Origin: Lachnospiraceae bacterium
GTDB lineage: Bacteria > Bacillota > Clostridia > Lachnospirales > Lachnospiraceae
NCBI GenBank assembly: GCA_016294075.1
Contig: JAEDCQ010000007.1
Location: forward strand, 1-64,000
DNA: 64,000 bases
Reading direction: 5' to 3'
Shown here: positions 16,442 through 24,835 of the stretch, piece after piece
Position numbering within the stretch: the stretch's first letter is position 1
Layout: each line of letters opens with the position of its first letter
The notes under the pieces: model-generated
The model's database searches: none
The model's input: the letters and a program-made list of their open reading frames with translations, nothing else
What the model was told of the DNA's origin: nothing
Translations under genes and position numbers: made by a program

Positions 16442-17761
16442 TTAGATTCTGGTTTCCACAAAGATATCATAGATTGCTTTTATTGCCGTTTCAAAATCAT
16501 CATTGCGGACGCCGATAATGATATTTAACTCAGAAGAACCCTGATCAATCATCTTTACATTTACATCCGCATGGGCAAGTGCCGCAAAGATTCTTCCGGC
16601 AGTACCTCTTGTAGATTTCATGCCACGTCCCACAACTGCAATCAATGCAAGGTCAGCTTCAATATCAATGGTATCGGGTTTTGCCAGACGGTGTATACCG
16701 GATACTACCTGTTGTTCTTTATCCATAAACTCATCCTGGTGGACAAAAACAGTCAGAGTATCGATTCCGGAAGGCACATGTTCAAAGGAAATACCATTAT
16801 CCTCAAATACATTCAAAACCTTTCTTCCGAATCCAATCTCGGAATTCATCATATCCTTTTCCACATTAATAGAACAGAATCCTTTTTTGCCGGCAATACC
16901 TGTAATAACATATTTTGATTTCTGACAGGTACTTTCCACAATCCAGGTTCCCTTATCATCAGGCGCATTGGTGTTTCGGATGTTAATCGGAATACCTTCC
17001 TTACGCACCGGGAAAATTGCATCCTCATGCAATACAGTCGCACCCATATAAGACAACTCTCTCAGTTCCCTGTATGTAATCGTTTCAATTACTTCCGGGT
17101 TAATGATAATACGGGGATCGGCAATCAGAAAACCTGATACATCCGTCCAATTTTCATAAATATCTGCATGAATGGCTCTTGCTACTATAGAACCGGTTAT
17201 ATCAGAACCCCCACGTGAAAAGGTCTTTACCGTTCCATCCGGCAGACTGCCGTAAAATCCCGGAATAACCGCATTCTCCATCTTCTGAAGTTTTGAGCCT
17301 AATACATCGTTTGTCTTATCGGCATCAAATTCTCCATCTTCTTTGAAGAAAATATAATCTGCAGGATCTACAAATGCATAGTCAAGATACGCCGCCATAA
17401 TCTTTCCGTTTAAAAACTCTCCACGGCTTGCTGCATAATTGCTTCCCGCTTTTGACATAAAATCCTTTTCAATTTTCTTAAATTCTTCATCCAATGATAA
17501 AGTAAGCTTAAGCCCTGCAATGATTTCTTCATAACGTTTTTTTATTTCGTTTAACTGTTTTTTGAAATCCTTTCCCTCTTCTGCAAGATTATAACAGGCA
17601 TATAGCATATCCGTTACTTTGGTATCGTCTTTAAAACGTTTACCGGGTGCACTGGGCACTACAAATCTTCTTGACGTATCAGCATGAATAATGCTTCCTA
17701 CTTTGCAAAACTGCTCCGCACTCGCAAGAGAGCTTCCGCCAAATTTAACTACTTTTTTCAT
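16442..17761 (-). CDS. lysC: Aspartate kinase
   Basis: Phosphorylates aspartate, the first step to lysine, threonine and methionine. The N-terminal KFGGSSLAS and the RGGSDITGS segment mark the kinase domain; two ACT-type regulatory units follow, including VVGRGMKSTRGTAGRIFAAL. At 439 aa it is a monofunctional enzyme. It is the last gene of the ACT-hom-apgM-lysC operon, 25 nt after the ApgM-like gene, with GAGAGG before the ATG. Feedback by lysine or threonine is expected, but the effector cannot be read from the sequence. Confidence 0.96.
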   Translation of the reverse strand: MKKVVKFGGSSLASAEQFCKVGSIIHADTSRRFVVPSAPGKRFKDDTKVTDMLYACYNLAEEGKDFKKQLNEIKKRYEEIIAGLKLTLSLDEEFKKIEKDFMSKAGSNYAASRGEFLNGKIMAAYLDYAFVDPADYIFFKEDGEFDADKTNDVLGSKLQKMENAVIPGFYGSLPDGTVKTFSRGGSDITGSIVARAIHADIYENWTDVSGFLIADPRIIINPEVIETITYRELRELSYMGATVLHEDAIFPVRKEGIPINIRNTNAPDDKGTWIVESTCQKSKYVITGIAGKKGFCSINVEKDMMNSEIGFGRKVLNVFEDNGISFEHVPSGIDTLTVFVHQDEFMDKEQQVVSGIHRLAKPDTIDIEADLALIAVVGRGMKSTRGTAGRIFAALAHADVNVKMIDQGSSELNIIIGVRNDDFETAIKAIYDIFVETRI

Positions 17762-17786
17762 AACATCCTCTCATTCTCTTCGTTTG

Positions 17787-18986
17787 TTATTTTAACAGGC
17801 GATCAATCAACGTATATCCGTTTTCAATTAATATACCGCTTTTTGCCGCATCCTTTTCATTATAATTCCAATTTTCCGATTTTTCATCCGTAGAGTCATA
17901 TAAAAGATACGGAACATTATCAGATGTGTGTGTACGAACACGTACCGGCGTCGGATGATCCGGCATTACAAGCAGACGATAATCAATCTGCTTTGCATCC
18001 AGTGAATCCGTCAGTCGTTTAATTACTCTCTGATCAAGGAATTCTACAGCCTGCACCTTTTTTTCACAGCTTCCCTGATGCCCCATTTCATCAGGTGCTT
18101 CCACATGTATGTAGGCAAAATCATATCCATCCTCAAAAAGCGCTTTAACAGCTGCATCTGTCTTCCCTTCATAATTTGTATGCAGGCCGCCGTTTGCTCC
18201 TTCCACATTGGCGACTCCCATACCAGCTCCGACTGCAATTCCTTTTAACAGGTCAACTGCGGATATCATCATGCCTTTCTTTCCTGTTTTTTCAGTAAAA
18301 GAAGACAGCATCGGCTTGGTTCCTGCTCCCCAGAACCAACAGCAGTTAGCAGGATTTAAACCTTTTTTCTTTCTCTCAATGTTCATCGGATGATTTTTCA
18401 AAATTTCATAACTTTTTTTCATCATTTCTCGGAGCACAGCATCCTTGGGAAGATACTGTCCGATTTTCTGCGTCAATACATCATGAGGCGGAGTCAATTC
18501 CACCACCGTTCCGTTATTCCAAATCAGGCAATGACGATAGCTTGTTCCGACATAGAAATGATAGATTTCGTTTTCCAACTGTTCCTTTACTGCATTTAAT
18601 AAAACCGCACAATCCTCAGTGCTGATTTCATCTGCGCTGTGGTCAATGATGGTTTTTTCTTCAAAAGGAACATCATCATCCGAAATCGTAACAATATTGC
18701 AACGTAATGCAATATCCGTTTCCTTCATTGGGACTCCGATGCTTAATGCCTCAAGCGGAGAACGTCCGGAATAGTATTTTTTCGGGTCATAGCCGAGCAC
18801 CGACAGATTTGCCGTATCAGAGCCCGGTTTCATCCCATTCGGTATTGTATGTGCCATTCCGATCTCAGAAAGCTTACTGAGTCTGTCAAGACAGGGCGTA
18901 TTCGCATACTCAAGTACCGTCTTACCTCCCAGTGCCTCTATCGGTTCATCAGCCATTCCATCACCTAAAACTACAATGTACTTCAT
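17787..18986 (-). CDS. ApgM-type phosphoglycerate mutase-like protein, candidate homoserine kinase analogue
   Basis: Alkaline-phosphatase-superfamily protein of the archaeal-type cofactor-independent phosphoglycerate mutase family (399 aa). LGDGMADEP (7-15) and GSDTANLSVLGYDP (55-68) hold the first metal Asp and the expected phospho-accepting Ser62; ANVEGANGG and MPDHPTPVRVRTHTSD carry later metal ligands. It lies between hom and lysC, where a homoserine kinase would belong, and no classical thrB is in the window. ApgM-like proteins in such clusters have been proposed to be homoserine kinase replacements. The start was placed 5 codons inside the longest frame because GGAGGAG lies 5-6 nt before that ATG. 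Confidence 0.85.
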   Translation of the reverse strand: MKYIVVLGDGMADEPIEALGGKTVLEYANTPCLDRLSKLSEIGMAHTIPNGMKPGSDTANLSVLGYDPKKYYSGRSPLEALSIGVPMKETDIALRCNIVTISDDDVPFEEKTIIDHSADEISTEDCAVLLNAVKEQLENEIYHFYVGTSYRHCLIWNNGTVVELTPPHDVLTQKIGQYLPKDAVLREMMKKSYEILKNHPMNIERKKKGLNPANCCWFWGAGTKPMLSSFTEKTGKKGMMISAVDLLKGIAVGAGMGVANVEGANGGLHTNYEGKTDAAVKALFEDGYDFAYIHVEAPDEMGHQGSCEKKVQAVEFLDQRVIKRLTDSLDAKQIDYRLLVMPDHPTPVRVRTHTSDNVPYLLYDSTDEKSENWNYNEKDAAKSGILIENGYTLIDRLLK

Positions 18987-19012
18987 TTTATCTCCTCCCA
19001 TAAGCAGAAAAA

Positions 19013-20221
19013 TTATTCTTCATTTTCTACACGTATTACCGAAAGAACCTCTCTTAATCCTTTCATCCGTGTATCAAATTCCTTTTCCGTCATGGAATCG
19101 GTAATGAAACCGAATTCATCATCCGTAATATCGATTTCTTTTATTTTACCAAAGCTGTTAAGCACAGCCCCTCTGTCCTTCATTGCCACACGTACAAAGA
19201 ATTTTCTGGTGCATTCCTTCATATCCAATAAAGGAAGATTATCTGATTCCCATAAAACCGGGATATTCTTTCCGATATTTCCTGCACATTCCATTACATC
19301 CGAAACAACGGCACTTGCTGTCGCGAGTTTTCCCGCACCATGTCCGTAGAACATCAAATCTCCCACCATATTTCCGGTTACATATACGGCATTAAATACA
19401 TCGTTTACACCGCACAAAGGATGCTCTGCACCAAGCATAAACGGAGCAACTAAAATAGACACACCATCATCTGTGCGCTCACTTACCGCTAAAAGCTTAA
19501 TGCTTTTATTTACTGCTTTTGCATATTCAAAGTCACGTGCCGTAATCTTTGTAATGCCTTCTGTATATATCTTACTGAAGTCAACATTTTTACCTGTCAT
19601 CAAAGAAGAGAGTATTGCAATCTTTCTGCATGCATCATAGCCTTCCACATCGGCCTCAGGATTACGCTCTGCATAACCCTTTTCCTGTGCTTCTTTTAAA
19701 ACAGTATCAAAGGAAGCACCTTCCTTCGCCATCTTTGTTAAGATGTAGTTTGTTGTACCATTCAGGATACCTTTAATCTTTACGATATTTTCAGGCGCAA
19801 GAGAAGTATTCATCGGACGGATAATCGGAATACCACCGCCGACACTTGCTTCAAACAGATAGGAGCAGTTATTTTCTGCTGCCATCTGTAAAAGCTCGGG
19901 ACCGTAAGAAGCAACCAATTCCTTATTGGAAGTACATACACTCTTTCCTTTTAATAATGCATCCTTTGTGAACTGATACGCCGGCTTTGTTCCACCCATA
20001 GTTTCACAAACAACGGAAATATCCGGGTCGTCTAAAATCAAATTAATATCGTGTACCACCTTATCCTCAAAAGGGTCACCCGGGAAATCACGCAAATCCA
20101 AAATATATTTTACTTCTATTTCTTCTCCGACTCTCTTTGCAATAATCTCTCTGTTCTTATGCAGAACCTCCACAACTCCGCTTCCTACCGTACCATAGCC
20201 TAACACTGCTGCCTGAATCAT
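19013..20221 (-). CDS. hom: Homoserine dehydrogenase
   Basis: NAD(P)H-dependent reduction of aspartate semialdehyde to homoserine. The Rossmann start AAVLGYGTVGSGV, TSNKELVASYGPEL and the catalytic stretch GILNGTTNYILTKM are clear; a C-terminal ACT domain (about 320-402) suggests threonine feedback. Length 402 aa is on the short side for family members with an ACT domain. It stands second in the operon, after the ACT-domain regulator gene, with AAAGGAG before its ATG. Confidence 0.96.
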   Translation of the reverse strand: MIQAAVLGYGTVGSGVVEVLHKNREIIAKRVGEEIEVKYILDLRDFPGDPFEDKVVHDINLILDDPDISVVCETMGGTKPAYQFTKDALLKGKSVCTSNKELVASYGPELLQMAAENNCSYLFEASVGGGIPIIRPMNTSLAPENIVKIKGILNGTTNYILTKMAKEGASFDTVLKEAQEKGYAERNPEADVEGYDACRKIAILSSLMTGKNVDFSKIYTEGITKITARDFEYAKAVNKSIKLLAVSERTDDGVSILVAPFMLGAEHPLCGVNDVFNAVYVTGNMVGDLMFYGHGAGKLATASAVVSDVMECAGNIGKNIPVLWESDNLPLLDMKECTRKFFVRVAMKDRGAVLNSFGKIKEIDITDDEFGFITDSMTEKEFDTRMKGLREVLSVIRVENEE

Positions 20222-20289
20222 ATTAATCTCCTTTGTCTGTTTATTAACCCACTTCTTGTATAACCGCCGTTACAGGGCTTTTTTAATAT

Positions 20290-20733
20290 TTATTCACTTG
20301 CCAGAACCTTAACATGGTGAACAGATTTCTGTCTTTCCATACAATCTAACATTTCGGATATATTCTGGGTATTTTCCAACACCTGAATACTGATGCTGAG
20401 TGCTGCAACCCCATTAATCGGAATACTCTGATGTATTGTCAAAATATTCGCCTTACAGTCAGCAATAACCTTCAAAACATCTGACAAGGCACCGGGCTCA
20501 TCCTCCATGTCAAATGTAAGTGTGAGCGTTGTACCCTGTGCAGTATCATGGAACTTAAATATATCATCCTTATATTTATAAAATGAGCTCCTGCTGATAC
20601 CTACCTTATCCACTGCATCCTGAATACTCATCGCATGCTTTGTCTCAACTAATCGTTTTGCTTCGACAACCTTGAGAAGCACATCCGGTAATGCTCTTTG
20701 CTTTACTACATAATATTCCGTAGAATCTGCCAT
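20290..20733 (-). CDS. ACT-domain regulator (PheB/UPF0735-like)
   Basis: A 147-aa protein with an N-terminal helix-turn-helix-like segment (SIQDAVDKVGISRSSFYKYKDDIF, split here as SIQDAVDKVGIS and RSSFYKYKDD, about 35-57) and a C-terminal ACT domain starting at LTLTFDMEDEPGALSDVL. Such proteins are linked to hom or pheA in Firmicutes and are thought to sense an amino acid. It is the first gene of the aspartate-family operon, so an amino-acid-responsive regulatory role is likely. AAAGGA stands 5 nt before the chosen ATG, 5 codons inside the longest frame. Confidence 0.85.
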   Translation of the reverse strand: MADSTEYYVVKQRALPDVLLKVVEAKRLVETKHAMSIQDAVDKVGISRSSFYKYKDDIFKFHDTAQGTTLTLTFDMEDEPGALSDVLKVIADCKANILTIHQSIPINGVAALSISIQVLENTQNISEMLDCMERQKSVHHVKVLASE

Positions 20734-20750
20734 ATATGTCCTTTCCATGA

Positions 20751-20793
20751 AGACAAATGTTTTCTAATGTTCTCGTTTCACGTACATTTGTCT
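20751..20793. promoter_or_regulatory. Inverted repeat in the leader of the ACT-hom operon
   Basis: AGACAAATGT (20751-20760) and ACATTTGTCT (20784-20793) form a perfect 10-bp stem around a 23-nt loop, lying entirely in the 5' leader and ending 17 nt before the start codon. It could be an operator or an RNA hairpin affecting translation. No T-box or known riboswitch pattern is evident. Confidence 0.55.
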
Positions 20794-20806
20794 GTCCGCG
20801 AAAGAT

Positions 20807-20835
20807 ATATTAGCACATCAGCCAAATTCATGCAA
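20807..20835 (-). promoter_or_regulatory. Promoter of the ACT-hom-apgM-lysC operon
   Basis: TTGCAT (20830-20835), a 17-nt spacer and TAATAT (20807-20812) on the minus strand. The leader would be about 70 nt long. Confidence 0.65.
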
Positions 20836-20896
20836 GCCATTTTGTGCATATTTCTCATTTTTCGGCAAAATATTTCTATGAATAATATAAATTCCT

Positions 20897-21598
20897 TTAA
20901 GTAATCATTATTCTTATCTTATATAAAACAAACAGATGCAGAGGATAAAACAGATAGAAAAAATATTTAAAACGTTTCTGTTTTCTCTGCCCGTTATAAA
21001 AATATATCAGCAGAAAAGAAAGCGGTGCCGTGATTTCATAGGACATGGCAATAGCACCCAGAATACATTGTTTTTTCCTCTCCGTTCTGGTTTTATACAA
21101 TATATATACAAGAAGAACTCCGACTGCCGGATAATCCGTTTGAAGAAGTCCCGACAGAAGTGCCGCTCCTCCAACAAGTAAAAAAGAATAAAGCTCTTTA
21201 TGTACCCACTCTGTTTCTTTTAAATTCTCTAACAAAATCATCATAAGCAAACCGATTGCAAGAGTCCAATATACATTTCTAAAGCCCCATACAAGCCTGT
21301 CAAAAAAAGCGGCTTCAAACGGAATTTCGGAAATAACCGCGAACAGCAATATATTTACGAGATATTTTTTTCTGCTGCGTGTATGATAAAAACCTTCTAC
21401 CAAAAGAAAACAAAATATCGGAAAGGATAAACGCCCGATTTTACGAAATAAAAAATCTGCTTTCTGTATATCTGCCGAAAGAAAAAAATACGTTTTTTCC
21501 AAAATTGCGGCACCGATATGGTCAATTACCATCGTAATAACCGCAATCCATTTTAAGCAATCCGATGTAATGTTTTTTTTACCGGGAGTACTATTCAT
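20897..21598 (-). CDS. TraX-like polytopic membrane protein
   Basis: A 233-aa integral membrane protein with about six to seven hydrophobic segments. The N-terminal KWIAVITMVIDHIGAA and the following GRLSFPIFCFLLVEGFYHT are typical of the TraX family. TraX of the F plasmid acetylates pilin, but chromosomal homologues in Firmicutes are not linked to conjugation and have no assigned role. No conjugation genes are nearby. It lies downstream of glyA beyond a terminator. Confidence 0.82.
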   Translation of the reverse strand: MNSTPGKKNITSDCLKWIAVITMVIDHIGAAILEKTYFFLSADIQKADFLFRKIGRLSFPIFCFLLVEGFYHTRSRKKYLVNILLFAVISEIPFEAAFFDRLVWGFRNVYWTLAIGLLMMILLENLKETEWVHKELYSFLLVGGAALLSGLLQTDYPAVGVLLVYILYKTRTERKKQCILGAIAMSYEITAPLSFLLIYFYNGQRKQKRFKYFFYLFYPLHLFVLYKIRIMIT

Positions 21599-21623
21599 AT
21601 GCTTATCAGACTCTCTTTCCCTA

Positions 21624-21656
21624 AAAAGCGGCTTCGGACTGCTCCGAAACCGCTTC
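21624..21656 (-). terminator. Terminator after glyA
   Basis: GC-rich hairpin with outer AAGCGG/CCGCTT and inner TCGGA/TCCGA helices followed by TTTTT on the minus strand, 22 nt past the glyA stop. Confidence 0.85.
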
Positions 21657-21677
21657 TTCAGTTAAAATTATATAGAC

Positions 21678-22916
21678 TTAAATTAAAGGATATTTATCTG
21701 TAAGAGCCTGTACAATTGCTCTTGCGCAAGGCACCTTCTCTTCTCCGCCCTTAATTACCATAGCTATTGCTTCCGCAATCTTATCCATGTCTTCTTCCTT
21801 CATTCCTCTTGATGTAACAGCAGGAGTACCCAGACGAATACCACTGGTTACAAACGGAGACTGAGGATCATTCGGAATCGTATTTTTATTGCAGGTAATA
21901 TGTGCCTGATCCAAAAGTTTCTCGACAGCCTTGCCTGTAAGTCCGTATTTTGTAAGGTCTACCAGCATTAAATGATTATCGGTTCCGCCGGAAACAATTT
22001 TGATATCACGGCTCATAAGTCCGTTTGCCAATGCCTGTGCATTATCAATAATCTGCTTCTGATAAGCTTTGAACTCATCTGATAATGCCTCTTTAAAGCA
22101 TACCGCCTTTGCAGCAATAACATGCATCAGCGGGCCACCCTGAATACCCGGGAAAATGGCTTTATTAAAGTTATATTTCTCGGCAGCCTCTTTGTTTGCC
22201 AAAATCAATCCGCCTCTTGGTCCTCTCAAGGTCTTGTGGGTCGTTGTTGTAACCACATCCGCATACGGAATCGGACTTTCATGAAGTCCTGCCGCAACCA
22301 AACCTGCAATATGTGCCATATCAACCATTAAAACGGCACCGACTTCATCCGCAACCTCCCTGAACTTTTTAAAATCGATTGCTCTTGCATATGCAGAAGC
22401 ACCTGCAATAATCATTTTCGGCTTTGCCTCAAGTGCAATTTCCCGAAGCTTGTCATAATCGATAAATCCGTCATCATTTACACCGTAAGGAACTACATTA
22501 AAATATTTCCCGCTCATGTTTACCGGACTTCCGTGTGTCAGATGTCCGCCATGGTCTAAGTTCATACCCATAATAGTATCACCCGGTTTTAAAACAGCAA
22601 ACTGTACCGCCATATTTGCCTGTGCACCGGAATGCGGCTGCACATTGGCATAATCACATCCGAACAACTCTTTTGCACGTTCGATAGCAAGATTCTCTAT
22701 TACGTCTACACAATCGCAGCCACCGTAATATCTCTTTCCCGGATATCCTTCCGCATATTTATTCGTTAACGGACTTCCCATTGCTGCCATAACAGCTTTG
22801 CTTACCCAGTTTTCGGAAGCAATCAGTTCAATATGGCTGTTTTGTCTCTCCTGTTCATCTACAATTGCCTGAGCAACCTCGGCATCTACTGCCCTAACTT
22901 CATCTAATGAATACAT
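21678..22916 (-). CDS. glyA: Serine hydroxymethyltransferase
   Basis: PLP enzyme interconverting serine and glycine and charging tetrahydrofolate with a one-carbon unit. The PLP lysine is K228 in TTTTHKTLRGPRGG; HSGAQANMA (95-103) and NKYAEGYPGKRYYGG (52-66) are family signatures. The longest frame opens at a GTG at 22925, but that GTG is part of the AAAGGTGGAG ribosome binding site, so the ATG at 22916 (412 aa) was chosen. Monocistronic, with a promoter at 22970-22998. Confidence 0.97.
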   Translation of the reverse strand: MYSLDEVRAVDAEVAQAIVDEQERQNSHIELIASENWVSKAVMAAMGSPLTNKYAEGYPGKRYYGGCDCVDVIENLAIERAKELFGCDYANVQPHSGAQANMAVQFAVLKPGDTIMGMNLDHGGHLTHGSPVNMSGKYFNVVPYGVNDDGFIDYDKLREIALEAKPKMIIAGASAYARAIDFKKFREVADEVGAVLMVDMAHIAGLVAAGLHESPIPYADVVTTTTHKTLRGPRGGLILANKEAAEKYNFNKAIFPGIQGGPLMHVIAAKAVCFKEALSDEFKAYQKQIIDNAQALANGLMSRDIKIVSGGTDNHLMLVDLTKYGLTGKAVEKLLDQAHITCNKNTIPNDPQSPFVTSGIRLGTPAVTSRGMKEEDMDKIAEAIAMVIKGGEEKVPCARAIVQALTDKYPLI

Positions 22917-22969
22917 ATACTCCACCTTTCTGCCTTCTGACTTATTTTCCCAACAAACTAATCGGATTG

Positions 22970-22998
22970 ATTATAGCATAGATTTTTACATATGAGAA
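22970..22998 (-). promoter_or_regulatory. Promoter of glyA
   Basis: TTCTCA (22993-22998), a 17-nt spacer and a perfect TATAAT (22970-22975) on the minus strand, about 55 nt before the glyA start codon. Confidence 0.65.
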
Positions 22999-23126
22999 TA
23001 TACTTTATTAATTTATCATGTTAAAGCAAGTATTTTCCTTAATTTTTTCTGAAAAAAAGACACAGCCTATTTACTATAAAATGTGAATTTGCTAGAATTG
23101 GAAGAACGAAAGACGAGGGGTTAAAA

Positions 23127-24077
23127 ATGTACTACATAATTGTAAATCCCGCATCCCGTTCCGGACGCGGCAAAAAATATTGGAACAGGTTAGAGCCATA
23201 CTTAAAAAGTACTGCCGTTCCCTATACTGTATTTTTTTCTTCCTACAGCGGACAGATTCGTGAGATTATGCACACTCTGACAAAGGATTTGACAGATGCA
23301 TCTTCCCCTATCCATGTTATCATTTTAGGAGGTGACGGAAGTATAAATGAGGCTCTGCAGGGAGTGAAAAGTTTTGACAAGCTGCTTCTAAGCTATATCC
23401 CCACAGGCTCAAGCAATGATTTTGCACGCGATCTGGGTATTTCAAAGGACCCCGTTGTTGCAATGAAACGTCTGTTGGAACAGCCCACACGAAGACAGCT
23501 TGATATCGGCTGTGTGGAGTACCGGGACTGCCGTTTTGAAAATGCAGCTATGCAGAAACGATATTTTGCTGTCAGCTGCGGACTTGGCTACGATGCTGCG
23601 GTCTGCGCAGAAGTCATGCAGTCCAAAATGAAAGACTTATTCAATCGTTTTAAACTCGGTAAGCTGACCTACCTGTTTATCGCATTAAAACAGCTTTATA
23701 ATACCAAAGCCGTTTCCGGCGAATTATCCTTGGAGGGCTGTGATACAACCGTCATAAATCGTTTACTGTTTTTATGCGGCATGATTCACAGATTTGAGGG
23801 CGGTGGTTTTATGTTCGCACCGGATGCAGATGACCATGACGGCATTCTGGATTTATGCAGTGTATCCAATGTCAGCAAGCTTAAAGTACTTCGAGTTCTT
23901 CCGACTGCATTTAAAGGAAAGCATTTTCGCTTCCCGGAGGTAAGTGATTATCACGTTTCCTCCTATACGCTTACTATGAATTCTCCAATGTGGCTGCACA
24001 CGGATGGCGAAATACTCGCCATGACGGATTCCGTCAAGGTAACCTGTCTTAAGGAGGTTTTACATATTATGTATTAA
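23127..24077 (+). CDS. Diacylglycerol kinase-family lipid kinase (YegS/DgkB)
   Basis: A 316-aa cytosolic or membrane-associated lipid kinase. It opens with YYIIVNPASRSGRG, and has the catalytic glycine-rich LGGDGSINEAL (about 70-80) and IPTGSSNDFARDLGI (about 92-106), characteristic of the DAGK catalytic domain. Likely substrate is diacylglycerol, yielding phosphatidic acid. The next gene, 20-32 nt downstream, is a PAP2-like phosphatase, so the two may form a kinase-phosphatase pair in lipid turnover. GAGGGG precedes the ATG. Confidence 0.9.
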   Translation: MYYIIVNPASRSGRGKKYWNRLEPYLKSTAVPYTVFFSSYSGQIREIMHTLTKDLTDASSPIHVIILGGDGSINEALQGVKSFDKLLLSYIPTGSSNDFARDLGISKDPVVAMKRLLEQPTRRQLDIGCVEYRDCRFENAAMQKRYFAVSCGLGYDAAVCAEVMQSKMKDLFNRFKLGKLTYLFIALKQLYNTKAVSGELSLEGCDTTVINRLLFLCGMIHRFEGGGFMFAPDADDHDGILDLCSVSNVSKLKVLRVLPTAFKGKHFRFPEVSDYHVSSYTLTMNSPMWLHTDGEILAMTDSVKVTCLKEVLHIMY

Positions 24078-24109
24078 AAGTCCGCAAACGCGGCAGAATG
24101 AGAGGAATT

Positions 24110-24796
24110 ATGAAAAAAATTTATCCAAAGCTGCGACAGGCTCTCCCTGCCGTCTGCTATCTTGTATTTTATCTGACATGGTTTTTTTTGATTGAAAACA
24201 TACATGGACGGGAATACACAATTATCCATATGAAAGCAGATGATAAAATTCCGTTTTGTGAATATTTTATTATCCCGTATATCCTGTGGTTTTTCTATAT
24301 CGCATGGATTTTAATCTACTTATTGTTTAACAATATTAAGGACTTTCATAAGTGCTGTGCTTTTCTCTTTACGGGAATGACTGTTTTTTTAATTGTATCC
24401 ACATTATTTCCGAATATGCACTTTTTAAGGCCTGCGGTTATGCCGAGAGACAATATTTTTGCCAGGCTCGTTTCCATTCTCTACCGGATAGATACCGCAA
24501 CAAACCTTTGGCCGAGCATCCATGTTTACAATTCTCTCGGTGTACTGTTTGCAGTAACCCACAACACAAGACTTGGCTCGAAAAAGACTGTGAAAACCGG
24601 TTGCTTTTTATTGACTGTTTTGATTATTCTTGCAACCCTGTTTTTAAAACAGCATTCCTTGTTTGATGTCATGACCGCCTTTATTATGGCCGCTGTAGTA
24701 TATGTTATTACCTACCGTACAGAGGTTCTTACCGGCATTCGTCATGCCTATATCAAATACCATAATCATAAAAGAAAAGAAACACAGTGGTATTAG
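24110..24796 (+). CDS. PAP2-superfamily membrane protein
   Basis: A 228-aa polytopic membrane protein with about six membrane segments. LWPSIHVYNSLG matches the PSxH motif 2 of PAP2 phosphatases, and KQHSLFDVMTA resembles motif 3 (HxxxD). Likely a lipid phosphatase or transferase, paired with the lipid kinase just upstream. The start is the second ATG of the frame, because AGAGG stands 4 nt before it. The end of the gene forms the 5' arm of the terminator at 24775-24809. Confidence 0.82.
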   Translation: MKKIYPKLRQALPAVCYLVFYLTWFFLIENIHGREYTIIHMKADDKIPFCEYFIIPYILWFFYIAWILIYLLFNNIKDFHKCCAFLFTGMTVFLIVSTLFPNMHFLRPAVMPRDNIFARLVSILYRIDTATNLWPSIHVYNSLGVLFAVTHNTRLGSKKTVKTGCFLLTVLIILATLFLKQHSLFDVMTAFIMAAVVYVITYRTEVLTGIRHAYIKYHNHKRKETQWY

Positions 24797-24809
24797 CTGT
24801 GTTTCTTTT
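24775..24809. terminator. Bidirectional terminator overlapping the PAP2 gene end
   Basis: A perfect 13-bp stem (24775-24787 and 24797-24809) whose loop contains the stop codon of the PAP2-like gene, flanked by A-rich and T-rich ends; it serves two convergent genes. Confidence 0.88.
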
Positions 24810-24835
24810 TTACTGTATTTTTCATTGAAATTCAT

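Noticed and set aside
20734..20896. T-box or riboswitch in the leader of the aspartate-family operon
   Set aside because: The leader is too short, with only one simple inverted repeat and no T-box sequence or terminator/antiterminator pair.
20897..21598. TraX-like gene as evidence for a conjugative element
   Set aside because: No relaxase, coupling protein or secretion genes are nearby; chromosomal TraX homologues are common.
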